Source: an uncultured Prevotella sp. (GTDB lineage Bacteria; Bacteroidota; Bacteroidia; Bacteroidales; Bacteroidaceae). From it: a stretch of DNA of 13,167 nucleotides. The stretch lies in NCBI GenBank assembly GCA_937880835.1, contig CALGRN010000070.1, positions 1 to 13,167 on the forward strand, in the 5' to 3' direction. The translations under genes and the position numbers were made by a program. Below the pieces are notes generated by a model that worked only from the letters and a program-made list of their open reading frames with translations, was not told the DNA's origin and made no database searches. Of this stretch, positions 6,072 to 13,167 are shown piece after piece (the stretch's first letter is position 1; each line of letters begins with the position of its first letter).

Positions 6072-6602
6072 ATGCGTGATTTAGAAAACTTTAAGATAGA
6101 CATGAAAGGTTTGAATGAAGGCTTGAATGTGCTTAACTTCAACCTCGATGACGATTACTTTAAAGCAATAGAAGCCCCCGAAGTGAAGAGCGGAAACGTG
6201 CGCGTAAGCATAGAGATAAGTCGCACGAGCAACTTTTTCGACTTGAACATCCATTCAGAAGGCATCGTGAGAATTCCTTGCGACCTCTGTCTCGATGAAA
6301 TGGAACAGCCGATAGAGACAACCAACCGCCTCACTGTTAAATTCGGAGAGGAATATTCGGAAGAAGACGACCTCGTAACGATAGAAGAAAACGAAGGAAA
6401 ATTTTACGTTGCGTGGTTCATATATGAATTTATAGCTCTCAATATACCCATCAAGCACGTGCATGCACCTGGAAAATGCAATCCTGCAATGATGAGAATG
6501 CTCAACGAACATTCAGCTGCCCGAAGCAGTGAAGGTAAAGAGAAAGCCGTAGATCCGCGTTGGAGCGAATTGGAAAAATTAAGAACAACAATTAAAGATT
6601 AA
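6072..6602 (+). CDS. yceD: DUF177 / YceD family protein
   Basis: A 176-residue protein of the YceD (DUF177) family. The family is almost always encoded directly upstream of rpmF and has been tied to 23S rRNA or large-subunit metabolism in some bacteria and plastids; its biochemical role is not settled. The conserved CxxCL motif is visible as CDLCLDEM (about residues 70-77), followed by the usual acidic stretch (GEEYSEEDD) and a C-terminal KCNP segment. The N-terminus is slightly variable, as usual for Bacteroidota members. It is the first gene of an operon with rpmF (7-bp gap) and fabH, under the promoter at 5953-5985. Confidence 0.88.
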   Translation: MRDLENFKIDMKGLNEGLNVLNFNLDDDYFKAIEAPEVKSGNVRVSIEISRTSNFFDLNIHSEGIVRIPCDLCLDEMEQPIETTNRLTVKFGEEYSEEDDLVTIEENEGKFYVAWFIYEFIALNIPIKHVHAPGKCNPAMMRMLNEHSAARSSEGKEKAVDPRWSELEKLRTTIKD

Positions 6603-6609
6603 ATTAAAA

Positions 6610-6798
6610 ATGGCACATCCTAAAAGAAGACAGTCGAAGACTCGTACACTTAAAAGAAGAACTCACGACAAGGCAGTAGCACCAACATTGGCAGTTTGCC
6701 CTACTTGTGGTGCTTATTATGTTTACCATACAGTTTGTCCTTCATGCGGCTATTACAGAGGAAAGGTAGCAGTAGTTAAGGAAGAGACCGTTGAATAA
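6610..6798 (+). CDS. rpmF: 50S ribosomal protein L32
   Basis: A 62-residue large-subunit ribosomal protein. The N-terminus MAHPKRRQSKTRTLKRR is typical L32. Two CxxC pairs (CPTC and CPSC, about residues 30-33 and 44-47) form the zinc ribbon, so this is the zinc-binding form rather than a cysteine-free paralogue. It sits 7 bp after yceD, and its TAA stop shares one base with the fabH ATG, indicating a tightly coupled yceD-rpmF-fabH unit, an arrangement common in bacteria that links ribosome and membrane-lipid synthesis. Confidence 0.97.
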   Translation: MAHPKRRQSKTRTLKRRTHDKAVAPTLAVCPTCGAYYVYHTVCPSCGYYRGKVAVVKEETVE

Positions 6799-7817
6799 TG
6801 AATAAAATCAAGGCGATAATCACGGGTATCGGCGGCTATATTCCCGATTATATCCTCAATAACGAGGAGTTATCGAGAATGGTTGACACCACTGATGAGT
6901 GGATTATGACACGTGTTGGAATAAAAGAACGCCATATTCTGACAGAAGAAGGCATCGGAACTTCATACATGGCAAGAAAAGCAGCGAAACAACTGTTGGA
7001 TAAAACAGGCGTAGATCCTGATACAATAGATGCGCTGATAGTCACAACCACAACCCCTGATTATAAATTTCCTTCTACGGCATCTATCGTAATAGGCAAG
7101 CTCGGACTAAAAAATGCTTTCGGATTTGATATGTCTGCCGCTTGCTGCGGATTTCTATACACGCTCGATTTCGCTTCAACGATGATAGAGTCGGGACGAT
7201 ACAAGCGGATAATAGTTATCGGAGCAGACAAGATGTCGTCAATGGTTGACTATACAGACCGTGCAACTTGCGTGCTGTTTGGCGACGGAGCAGGAGCTGT
7301 TCTCGTAGAAGGAACGACGGAAGAGAATGTAGGATACATCGACTCTTATCTAAGAACTGATGGGCAAGGTTTGCCTTTCCTCCACATGAAAGCCGGCGGT
7401 TCGGTATGTCCTCCTTCTCATTTCTCTGTCGATCATCGCTTGCATTACATCTACCAAGAAGGCAGAACAGTGTTCCGTTATGCCGTTACCGATATGGGAG
7501 ACGATATCCTTAAAGTGGTAGAACGCAACAATATGTCGGTAGATGACGTAACTTGGATTGCACCGCACGAGGCAAATCTCCGTATAATAGAAGCGGTTAC
7601 GAAACGTGTAGGAGTATCAATGGAAAAGGTTATGGTTAATATCGACCGTTACGGAAATACAAGCGCGGCAACCATACCACTCGCATTGTGGGACTATGAG
7701 GATAAACTTAAAAAAGGAGACAACATCATCATGACCGCATTCGGTGCTGGTTTCGTTCACGGAGCAAGCTATTTGAAGTGGGCTTACGACGGAGCAGAGA
7801 TGGCGAAAAAGAAATAA
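6798..7817 (+). CDS. fabH: beta-ketoacyl-ACP synthase III
   Basis: A 339-residue cytosolic condensing enzyme that joins acetyl-CoA (or a branched acyl-CoA) to malonyl-ACP to start fatty-acid synthesis. The thiolase-fold catalytic triad is visible: the Cys in SAACCGF (C116, next to a second Cys), H257 in APHEAN and N287 in YGNTSAA. The FGDGAGA glycine loop (161-167) is intact. The residue after the catalytic histidine is Glu (codon GAG), where most FabH proteins have Gln (HQAN). The start overlaps the rpmF stop by one base. A strong hairpin terminator follows at 7844. Substrate preference cannot be read directly; Bacteroidota often make branched fatty acids. Confidence 0.96.
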   Translation: MNKIKAIITGIGGYIPDYILNNEELSRMVDTTDEWIMTRVGIKERHILTEEGIGTSYMARKAAKQLLDKTGVDPDTIDALIVTTTTPDYKFPSTASIVIGKLGLKNAFGFDMSAACCGFLYTLDFASTMIESGRYKRIIVIGADKMSSMVDYTDRATCVLFGDGAGAVLVEGTTEENVGYIDSYLRTDGQGLPFLHMKAGGSVCPPSHFSVDHRLHYIYQEGRTVFRYAVTDMGDDILKVVERNNMSVDDVTWIAPHEANLRIIEAVTKRVGVSMEKVMVNIDRYGNTSAATIPLALWDYEDKLKKGDNIIMTAFGAGFVHGASYLKWAYDGAEMAKKK

Positions 7818-7843
7818 ACGCTCTTTTAAAAGAAATAAACTTG

Positions 7844-7885
7844 AAAAACGCATCCTTATTAAAACAATAAGCTGATGCGTTTTTT
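7844..7885 (+). terminator. intrinsic terminator after fabH
   Basis: Outer arms AAAAACGCATC (7844-7854) and GATGCGTTTTT (7874-7884) pair perfectly over 11 bp. Inner arms CTTATT (7855-7860) and AATAAG (7866-7871) add six pairs, with a 2-nt bulge (CT) on the right side and an AAAAC loop. The right arm ends in a six-T run. It is only 36 bp before the era start, so it separates the two operons, or lets limited read-through into era. Confidence 0.88.
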
Positions 7886-7921
7886 GTTCATTTCAAAGGC
7901 AATTAATAAAAAACGACTATT

Positions 7922-8803
7922 ATGCATAAAGCAGGTTTTGTAAATATTGTTGGAAATCCGAACGTAGGAAAAAGCACTCTCATGAATCAGCTTGTGGGTG
8001 AGAGAATATCCATTGCTACGTTCAAAGCACAAACCACCCGACACCGTATTATGGGCATTGTCAACACGGAAGACATGCAGATTGTGTTCTCCGATACACC
8101 GGGAGTGCTTAAACCAAACTATAAACTGCAAGAGTCGATGCTTGCTTTTTCGGAGTCAGCACTTGCCGATGCAGACATCTTGCTTTATGTTACCGATGTG
8201 GTGGAGAAGCCCGAGAAGAATGCCGATTTCCTTGAAAAGGTGAAGAAAATGACTATTCCCGTCCTGCTGTTGATAAACAAGATTGACGAGAGTAATCAGA
8301 AAGAATTGGGCAAGATTGTAGAAAAATGGCACTCGTTGCTGCCTGATGCGGAGATATTGCCTATATCCGCGCTCAACAAATTCGGCACTGACATATTGCT
8401 GAAACGCATAAAAGATCTGTTGCCGGAGTCACCGCCGTTCTTCGATAAAGACCAGCTTACGGACAAACCGGCAAGGTTTTTCGTCAGCGAAATAATACGC
8501 GAGAAGATTCTTCTTTATTATGATAAGGAAATACCGTATTCGGTAGAGGTGAAAGTAGAGCAGTTTAAGGAAAGCGAGAAGAATATCCACATCAATGCTG
8601 TGATATATGTAGAGCGTGAAAGTCAAAAAGGAATAATAATCGGGCATCAAGGTATTGCATTGAAAAAGGTAAGCACCGAAGCCCGAAAATCACTTGAAAA
8701 GTTCTTCGACAAGAAGATATATCTCGAAACGTTTGTAAAGGTTGACAAAGATTGGAGAAGTTCTCAGAGAGAGCTGAACAACTTCGGTTACAATCCCGAA
8801 TAG
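7922..8803 (+). CDS. era: GTPase Era
   Basis: A 293-residue essential GTPase that binds the 3' end of 16S rRNA during 30S subunit maturation. The G domain has G1 GNPNVGKST (11-19), the G2 region with T38/T39 (QTTRHR), G3 DTPG (58-61), G4 NKID (119-122) and G5 around SAL (149-151). The C-terminal type II KH domain, with GHQG at 241-244, is complete through KSLEKFFDKK. The length matches the family. I see no clear -33/-7 promoter in the 36 bp between the fabH terminator and this start, so transcription may come from read-through or a promoter I cannot recognise. der follows 158 bp later on the same strand; both act in ribosome assembly. Confidence 0.97.
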   Translation: MHKAGFVNIVGNPNVGKSTLMNQLVGERISIATFKAQTTRHRIMGIVNTEDMQIVFSDTPGVLKPNYKLQESMLAFSESALADADILLYVTDVVEKPEKNADFLEKVKKMTIPVLLLINKIDESNQKELGKIVEKWHSLLPDAEILPISALNKFGTDILLKRIKDLLPESPPFFDKDQLTDKPARFFVSEIIREKILLYYDKEIPYSVEVKVEQFKESEKNIHINAVIYVERESQKGIIIGHQGIALKKVSTEARKSLEKFFDKKIYLETFVKVDKDWRSSQRELNNFGYNPE

Positions 8804-8961
8804 TAAAGGGAGCGGTCTTGATGCGGCTGTGCGGGTGTTCCGGCAACAGTATTGTTGCATGCGATACAGCGTTTTAAATAACATTATAATAAGAAAAAAC
8901 ATCCTCGACGGCATGGAAGTTGAAAAACATTTCGACAGAAAGCAGAGGAATTAAATATAAT

Positions 8962-10275
8962 ATGGGAAATTTAGTAGCAATAGTAGGACGCCCGAATGTG
9001 GGCAAATCTACACTTTTCAATAGATTGACACAGTCGCGCCAGGCGATTGTGAGTGATGTAGCAGGCACCACCCGCGACCGTCAGTACGGTAAGTGTGAAT
9101 GGGGAGGACGTGAGTTCTCCGTCGTTGACACAGGCGGTTGGGTCGTAAACAGCGATGACATCTTCGAGGATGCAATACGCCGTCAGGTGCTTATCGCGAC
9201 GGAGGAGGCAGACCTTGTCCTCTTCCTCGTTGACGTGCAGACTGGCGTCACCGACCTTGACACCGACGTGGCAGCGATACTTCGTCGCACAAAGCTTCCG
9301 GTAATCCTTGTCAGCAACAAGACCGACAATAACAATCAGCAGTACTATGCTGCCGAGTTCTATAAACTTGGTCTCGGCGATCCGTTCTGTATCAGTGCCG
9401 CAACAGGTAGCGGTACGGGTGATCTCCTTGATGAAGTGCTCGCAAAACTCCCTGTCAAGGACAAGGATGAGGTAGAGGAAAACATCCCTCGCTTTGCCGT
9501 TGTTGGTCGTCCTAACGCAGGTAAGTCGAGCCTTATCAACGCCTTTATCGGTGAGGACCGTAACATTGTGACCGAGATTGCCGGCACAACCCGCGACTCT
9601 ATCTACACACGTTACGATAAGTTCGGTTTCGATTTCTACCTCGTTGACACAGCAGGTATCCGCCGTAAGAATAAGGTTTCGGAAGATTTGGAGTTCTATA
9701 GCGTAATGCGAAGCATCCGTGCCATTGAGCATTCCGACGTATGTATCCTCATGATTGATGCCACACGCGGTATCGAGGCACAGGATATGAATATCTTCCA
9801 GCTTATCCAGAAGAACCAGAAGTCGCTCGTTGTCGTAGTGAACAAGTGGGACCTCGTGGAGGATAAGACGCAGGAAGTTATCAAAACCTTCGAGAATGCC
9901 ATCCGCGAGCGCATGGCACCGTTCACAGACTTCCCTATCATCTTCGCGTCAGCAATGACAAAGCAGCGTATCTTCAAGGTGCTTGAGACTGCCAAGCAGG
10001 TATATCTCAACCGCAAGGTGAAGATCGGTACGTCGAAGCTTAATGAGGTTATGCTTCCTCTTATTGAGGCTTATCCACCGCAGTCGGTTAAGGGTAAGTA
10101 CATCAAGATTAAGTACTGCAACCAGATTCCTGACACTCAGATACCGACATTCGTGTTCTATGCGAACCTCCCACAGTATGTTCGCGAGAACTATCGCCGT
10201 TTCCTTGAGAACAAGATACGTGATAACTGGGAACTCACCGGTTCGCCTATCAACGTGTTTATAAGGCAGAAATAG
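8962..10275 (+). CDS. der: ribosome-associated GTPase Der (EngA)
   Basis: A 437-residue double-GTPase needed for 50S subunit assembly. Domain 1: GRPNVGKS (9-16), DTGG (56-59), NKTD (119-122). Domain 2: GRPNAGKS (182-189), DTAG (229-232), NKWD (294-297). A C-terminal KH-like domain covers about 355-437. I start at 8962 (MGNLVAIVGRPN) as in homologues; the 14 upstream open codons are unlike any Der. Codon use differs from the neighbours: 26 of 29 arginines are CGC/CGT (era 4 of 10, fabH 9 of 15) and only 6 of 36 isoleucines are ATA (era 13 of 27). The first ~20 codons look like the neighbours. A strong terminator follows at 10363. Confidence 0.97.
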   Translation: MGNLVAIVGRPNVGKSTLFNRLTQSRQAIVSDVAGTTRDRQYGKCEWGGREFSVVDTGGWVVNSDDIFEDAIRRQVLIATEEADLVLFLVDVQTGVTDLDTDVAAILRRTKLPVILVSNKTDNNNQQYYAAEFYKLGLGDPFCISAATGSGTGDLLDEVLAKLPVKDKDEVEENIPRFAVVGRPNAGKSSLINAFIGEDRNIVTEIAGTTRDSIYTRYDKFGFDFYLVDTAGIRRKNKVSEDLEFYSVMRSIRAIEHSDVCILMIDATRGIEAQDMNIFQLIQKNQKSLVVVVNKWDLVEDKTQEVIKTFENAIRERMAPFTDFPIIFASAMTKQRIFKVLETAKQVYLNRKVKIGTSKLNEVMLPLIEAYPPQSVKGKYIKIKYCNQIPDTQIPTFVFYANLPQYVRENYRRFLENKIRDNWELTGSPINVFIRQK

Positions 10276-10362
10276 TAAAGATAATGAGTGATATTATTTC
10301 ACTCCTGTTATAAAAAAGCGCAGTTTAAACGCTGTGGAAATTCATTACAGACAACAAACCGG

Positions 10363-10408
10363 AACTGCTCTGAAAAAGTGGAAAATGCCCTTTTTCAGAG
10401 CAGTTTTT
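10363..10408 (+). terminator. intrinsic terminator after der
   Basis: A perfect 16-bp inverted repeat: AACTGCTCTGAAAAAG (10363-10378) and CTTTTTCAGAGCAGTT (10390-10405), with an 11-nt loop. The right arm ends in a five-T run (10404-10408). It lies 88 bp after the der stop and is the strongest hairpin in the window. Confidence 0.88.
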
Positions 10409-10485
10409 GTTTTTATACCACGCTTGTCCGTGCATTACAGTCATCATATCGGCATCATATAAAAACCGTTACCGTTATTTCCTCG

Positions 10486-10574
10486 TTTCAAAAGTTATTG
10501 TTTTGCAATGTAAAAGCTATTCTTTTGCCTCCTGAAACAATAACTTTCGGAATGCAAAAGGATAGCTTTTGAAA
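10486..10574. repeat. 89-bp intergenic repeat element, copy B
   Basis: Four cores start at 10491, 10513, 10535 and 10557, period 22: AAAGTTATTGTTTT, AAAGCTATTCTTTT, AAACAATAACTTTC and AAAGGATAGCTTTT. The ends are inverted (TTTCAAAAG at 10486-10494 and CTTTTGAAA at 10566-10574). Core 1 is complementary to core 3 over 13 bases, and core 2 to core 4 allowing one G-T pair, an interleaved arrangement. It lies between the der terminator and the stop of the convergent permease gene, so it is not tied to promoters. Confidence 0.85.
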
Positions 10575-10631
10575 TGCCGTTTCCAATATGTTGAAAAACA
10601 GCACTGTAATAAATGCTCTGCGATTATAGTA

Positions 10632-11861
10632 TCATCCTATCAGTCTTTTGCTCAGATAACGCACCGGATACCATACAGACAGCCATCCGGCAGCTATTAC
10701 AGTGAAGAAGATAACGGCAATATCAGTGTAATGTATGCTTACGGGATAAGCGTCGATTACGAAACTTCCGCTGCTGTTTCCTAACGAAACAAAGCCGTAA
10801 ACCTGTTGCAGTCGGCATAAAATCAAGCCTGCAATTATGCCGAAAACAGCTCCGGCAGCCGAAATCATACGCCCTTCAAAGAGGAAGATGCGTGTGATTT
10901 GCTTGTCGCTTGCGCCCAGATTGCGCAACGTCATCACGTCTTGCCGCTTGTCGATTATTAGCATTGAGAGCGAACCTATTATGTTGAAGCATGCCACAAC
11001 AAGTATGAACGTGAGGAAAATGTATGCAATGAATTTCTCTATCTGCATTATCTCGAACGTGTCAGACTGTTGTTCATATCTGTCGAGAACCTTATACTTG
11101 TCTCCGCATATTTCCTTTATCTCGCGCTTTGCATCGTCAATATAGCTTCCCTTTTTAAGCCTTAGTTCGAGCGACGACAGTTCTCCTTGCATGCCGAACA
11201 TGTTGCGTGCAAAGGCTATTGAAGTGATAATGTAGTTTGAGTCATATTTTCCTTGCTTCACTTGGAATACAACTCCCGGCGAAATAAGCGAGTCAACTAC
11301 AAATCCGGCGGTAGGATTTGCAGAGTCGAATTGTCCGTCTCGCTGCGGAGCAAATATCTTCAAGTATCCTTCCCAAAGCGCACCCGTACCCAGAGTTTGT
11401 GCCAATCGTATTCCGAGAGTGCCGTATTCCAAGTTGCCTGCGCGCAGAGTGAACTCTCCGTTTCCTACAAGTATGTCGCTGAAATTGGTCTGCTCAACGA
11501 AGTTTTCCTCAACTCCCTTTACCTTAACCATAGCCTGTTTGCCCTTGTAGAAAGCCAAAGCATTATCCTCTACGCTTTCCGTTGCAGCTTCGATGTAAGG
11601 CAGTTGCCGTATCTTTGTCAGAATAGGATCGTCCGACGGAGCTGTTTTTCCCTTTGCAGGAACTATCTCTATCTGCGGATCAAACGATGTAAAGAACGAT
11701 GCTATGAGGTCATGGAAGCCGTTGAACACGCTCATCACGATGACAAGAGCCATTGTTGCAACTGCCACGCCAACAACGGATATGCCGCTGATGACGTTTA
11801 TTGCATGCGTACTTTTCTTTGAGAAAAGGTATCGTCGGGCTATATAGAAAGGAAAGGACAT
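10632..11861 (-). CDS. ABC transporter permease, LolC/LolE type (FtsX family)
   Basis: A 409-residue inner-membrane permease of the lipoprotein-releasing (LolCDE) family, which extracts lipoproteins from the inner membrane for transfer to the outer membrane. One N-terminal membrane segment (about 21-47) is followed by a large periplasmic domain (about 50-275, MacB-like). Three C-terminal membrane segments lie near 278-302, 332-352 and 378-398. The cytoplasmic loop KRQDVMTLRNLGAS (305-318) is the conserved FtsX-family contact with the ATPase. The ATPase subunit (LolD) is not in this window. LolC and LolE cannot be told apart from sequence alone. It lies 95 bp downstream of rbfA on the same strand and is probably cotranscribed with it. 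Confidence 0.9.
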   Translation of the reverse strand: MSFPFYIARRYLFSKKSTHAINVISGISVVGVAVATMALVIVMSVFNGFHDLIASFFTSFDPQIEIVPAKGKTAPSDDPILTKIRQLPYIEAATESVEDNALAFYKGKQAMVKVKGVEENFVEQTNFSDILVGNGEFTLRAGNLEYGTLGIRLAQTLGTGALWEGYLKIFAPQRDGQFDSANPTAGFVVDSLISPGVVFQVKQGKYDSNYIITSIAFARNMFGMQGELSSLELRLKKGSYIDDAKREIKEICGDKYKVLDRYEQQSDTFEIMQIEKFIAYIFLTFILVVACFNIIGSLSMLIIDKRQDVMTLRNLGASDKQITRIFLFEGRMISAAGAVFGIIAGLILCRLQQVYGFVSLGNSSGSFVIDAYPVSIHYTDIAVIFFTVIAAGWLSVWYPVRYLSKRLIG

Positions 11862-11956
11862 TTGCTTTTTACTGTCTTTTTATGCGCTGTTGACGAATGA
11901 CCGAGATGCTTTTCCGTGCTTTAAGGCATGGAGCAGCAACTTCGATACACTTAAAA

Positions 11957-12292
11957 CTACTTTTTCAACAATTCGTCTATATGCTCGATATAGTCGAGAG
12001 AGTCGTCTATGAAGAAGCGAAGTTCGGGAATTATACGCAACTGATTGCGCACGCGAGTGCCCAATTCGTAGCGTATAGTCTTTTCGTTTGCAGTCACGTT
12101 CTTTATAATCTCCTCGCCTTTTTCCGACGGAAAGATGCTCAGATAAGCCGTGCAGATGCTCAAATCGGGCGAAACACGGCAGCGTGTCACTGAAACCATG
12201 ATGCCATGAGTGGCTCTTGTCTGCGCCTGAAAGATAAGCGATAGCTCCTTTTGCAATAGTCTTGCTATGCGGTTTTGTCTTGTTTCCTGCAT
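11957..12292 (-). CDS. rbfA: 30S ribosome-binding factor RbfA
   Basis: A 111-residue KH-fold factor that binds immature 30S subunits and helps 16S rRNA 5'-end processing, notably in the cold. The N-terminal helix MQETRQNRIARLLQKELS and the segment VSVTRCRVSPDLSICTAYLSIFP (with interruptions typical of the family) identify it. The C-terminal part includes GTRVRNQLRIIPELRFFIDDSLDYIEHIDELL-like features of RbfA. I start at 12292 rather than at the upstream ATG at 12325, because homologues begin at METxRQxRI and a promoter -7 box lies at 12315-12322. It shares ribosome-assembly work with Era, Der and YbeY in this window. Confidence 0.93.
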   Translation of the reverse strand: MQETRQNRIARLLQKELSLIFQAQTRATHGIMVSVTRCRVSPDLSICTAYLSIFPSEKGEEIIKNVTANEKTIRYELGTRVRNQLRIIPELRFFIDDSLDYIEHIDELLKK

Positions 12293-12314
12293 TATGATAT
12301 ATGTTTTTGACATG

Positions 12315-12345
12315 CAAAAATACACGAATTTCGGCTAAAAACAAA
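12315..12345 (-). promoter_or_regulatory. predicted promoter of rbfA and the permease gene
   Basis: On the minus strand: TTTG (12342-12345), a 19-nt spacer, TATTTTTG (12315-12322). Transcription should start near 12308-12311, giving a leader under 20 nt. A short palindrome (TTTTTG at 12304-12309, CAAAAA at 12315-12320) covers the start point and part of the -7 box. Confidence 0.65.
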
Positions 12346-12623
12346 ATATAATCAACCGAAATCTTGTCCGTTGCAAAGTCGTAAAAAGAACACTCCTGAA
12401 AAGCATTTTGTATGACATTGAATATCAGAAGATTACAAACCATATTCCGAAAGCTGTTGTTTTACATTGCAAAAGCTATCCTTTTAGGCTGCAAAAGTTA
12501 TCCTTTTGCGATGTGAAACAATAACTTTCGGAAAACAAGAATGACAGACAAGCTGAAAAGAAGGGTATAAACGGAGATTTGAGAATAATAAAAATGAAAA
12601 ATATTGGCAATTGAATGACATTG
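12346..12623. other. intergenic region between rbfA and the aminopeptidase gene
   Basis: Together with the flanking promoters this divergent spacer is about 388 bases long. Its one recognisable component is copy C of the 89-bp element. The stretches 12346-12444 and 12534-12623 are AT-rich and show no gene, RNA or terminator that I can support. Confidence 0.55.
12445..12533. repeat. 89-bp intergenic repeat element, copy C
   Basis: Four cores start at 12450, 12472, 12494 and 12516, period 22: AAAGCTGTTGTTTT, AAAGCTATCCTTTT, AAAGTTATCCTTTT and AAACAATAACTTTC. The ends are a perfect 9-bp inverted repeat (TTCCGAAAG at 12445-12453 and CTTTCGGAA at 12525-12533). Core 1 can pair with core 4 allowing G-T pairs; cores 2 and 3 have the same orientation and no partner in this copy. 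It sits between two divergent genes, about 100 bp from the rbfA promoter and 90 bp from the next one. Confidence 0.85.
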
Positions 12624-12655
12624 TTTGTTTGTTACGACAAAATTGTATATCTTAG
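12624..12655 (+). promoter_or_regulatory. predicted promoter of the aminopeptidase P gene
   Basis: TTTG at 12624-12627, a 20-nt spacer and TATCTTAG at 12648-12655, one mismatch from TAnnTTTG. The start is expected near 12660, about 20 nt before the ATG at 12681. No Shine-Dalgarno sequence is present, which is normal for this phylum. Confidence 0.6.
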
Positions 12656-12680
12656 CACCATAAAAACAAAAAGTTCTATT

Positions 12681-13167
12681 ATGAAGAATATTTCAGAACG
12701 CATCGCGGCTTTGCGCGAAATAATGAAACGAGAGCATTTGGCTGCTTTCATCTTTCCAAGTACTGACCCCCACAACGGCGAATATGTGCCGGAACACTGG
12801 AAGGGGCGTGAATGGATTTCAGGATTCAATGGCTCTGCCGGTACGGCAGTTGTCACAATGAAGTCTGCCGCATTGTGGACGGACTCCCGTTATTTCATTG
12901 CTGCGGAGGAACAACTTGCCGAAACGGAGTTTGTTCTCATGAAAGAGCGTGTTGAAGGAACGCCTTCCATAAGTAGTTGGATAGCCGGACAGATCGTTGG
13001 TTCAGGCTCTACGGAGGTCGGTGTTGACGGAATGGTTAACTCGGCAGCAACCGTAGAAGCTCTTATAACCGAACTCAGGCAGAACGGCGGTATAACCGTG
13101 CGCACCAATTTAGACCCCCTCGATACAATATGGGCATCGCGTCCGCCTGTTCCCAAAAACAAAGCGT
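12681..13167 (+). CDS. aminopeptidase P family protein (Xaa-Pro peptidase), N-terminal part
   Basis: An open frame of 162 codons that runs off the window edge. It begins MKNISERIAALREIMKREH and shows the creatinase/aminopeptidase P N-terminal domain: the segment DPHNGEYVPEHW (about residues 29-40), then the ISGFNGSAGTAVV stretch and LWTDSRYFIAAEEQL, all typical of the long (~595-residue) aminopeptidase P type common in Bacteroidota. Members remove an N-terminal residue preceding proline. The metal-binding pita-bread domain (M24) would lie beyond the window, so catalytic residues cannot be checked. It is transcribed from the promoter at 12624 and diverges from rbfA. Confidence 0.9.
   Translation, partial: MKNISERIAALREIMKREHLAAFIFPSTDPHNGEYVPEHWKGREWISGFNGSAGTAVVTMKSAALWTDSRYFIAAEEQLAETEFVLMKERVEGTPSISSWIAGQIVGSGSTEVGVDGMVNSAATVEALITELRQNGGITVRTNLDPLDTIWASRPPVPKNKA

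Noticed and set aside
8843..8858. GCAACA-GTAT-TGTTGC hairpin between era and der
   Set aside because: Six base pairs and no T-run. It is too weak to call a terminator, and nothing else supports a regulatory role.
8971..9732. 253-codon open frame on the minus strand inside der
   Set aside because: It is antisense to an unmistakable Der protein. Its cysteine-rich, motif-free translation is a by-product of the gene's codon bias.
11880..12443. 187-codon minus-strand frame over rbfA
   Set aside because: It overlaps rbfA in another frame on the same strand. RbfA has clear family identity and its own promoter; this frame has neither.

Overview
The window looks like chromosomal DNA of a Bacteroidota bacterium, most probably a Prevotella or close relative. 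The evidence is promoters of the TTTG - 19 to 21 nt - TAnnTTTG type, almost no Shine-Dalgarno sequences, Bacteroides-like versions of XerD, YbeY, RuvB, FabH and Der, and a secreted BspA-like (DUF285) protein. There are no tRNA or rRNA genes, insertion sequences, phage genes or CRISPR arrays. Most of the DNA is housekeeping.

Layout. (1) 1-202: AT-rich, perhaps the last 14 codons of an upstream gene. (2) 203-2231: xerD on the minus strand, divergent from an overlapping aroQ / O-methyltransferase pair. (3) 2254-4348: minus-strand group ruvB, coaD, ybeY, converging on the methyltransferase. (4) 4349-6071: accessory island with an 89-bp repeat element, a promoter, the BspA-like gene, and a spacer holding a fragment of the repeat and a 22-bp-spaced direct repeat. 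(5) 6072-7885: yceD, rpmF, fabH (ribosomal protein L32 plus fatty-acid initiation), closed by a strong hairpin terminator. (6) 7922-10410: era and der, two ribosome-assembly GTPases, closed by a perfect 16-bp-stem terminator. (7) 10411-10631: second copy of the 89-bp element between convergent genes. (8) 10632-12292: minus-strand rbfA and a LolC/E-type permease. (9) 12293-13167: third copy of the element, then the start of an aminopeptidase P gene that runs off the window.

Themes. Ribosome maturation and translation are over-represented (YbeY, L32, Era, Der, RbfA). The rest covers envelope lipid supply and lipoprotein export (FabH, permease), CoA and shikimate synthesis (CoaD, AroQ) and chromosome maintenance (XerD, RuvB).

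The most unusual item is a family of three intergenic elements. Each is exactly 89 bp, built from four 14-bp near-palindromic cores at an exact 22-bp period, with inverted ends. They do not match any named element I can confirm. Secondary points are der codon usage that differs from its neighbours, a probable leaderless ruvB mRNA, and repeat material on both sides of the BspA-like gene.
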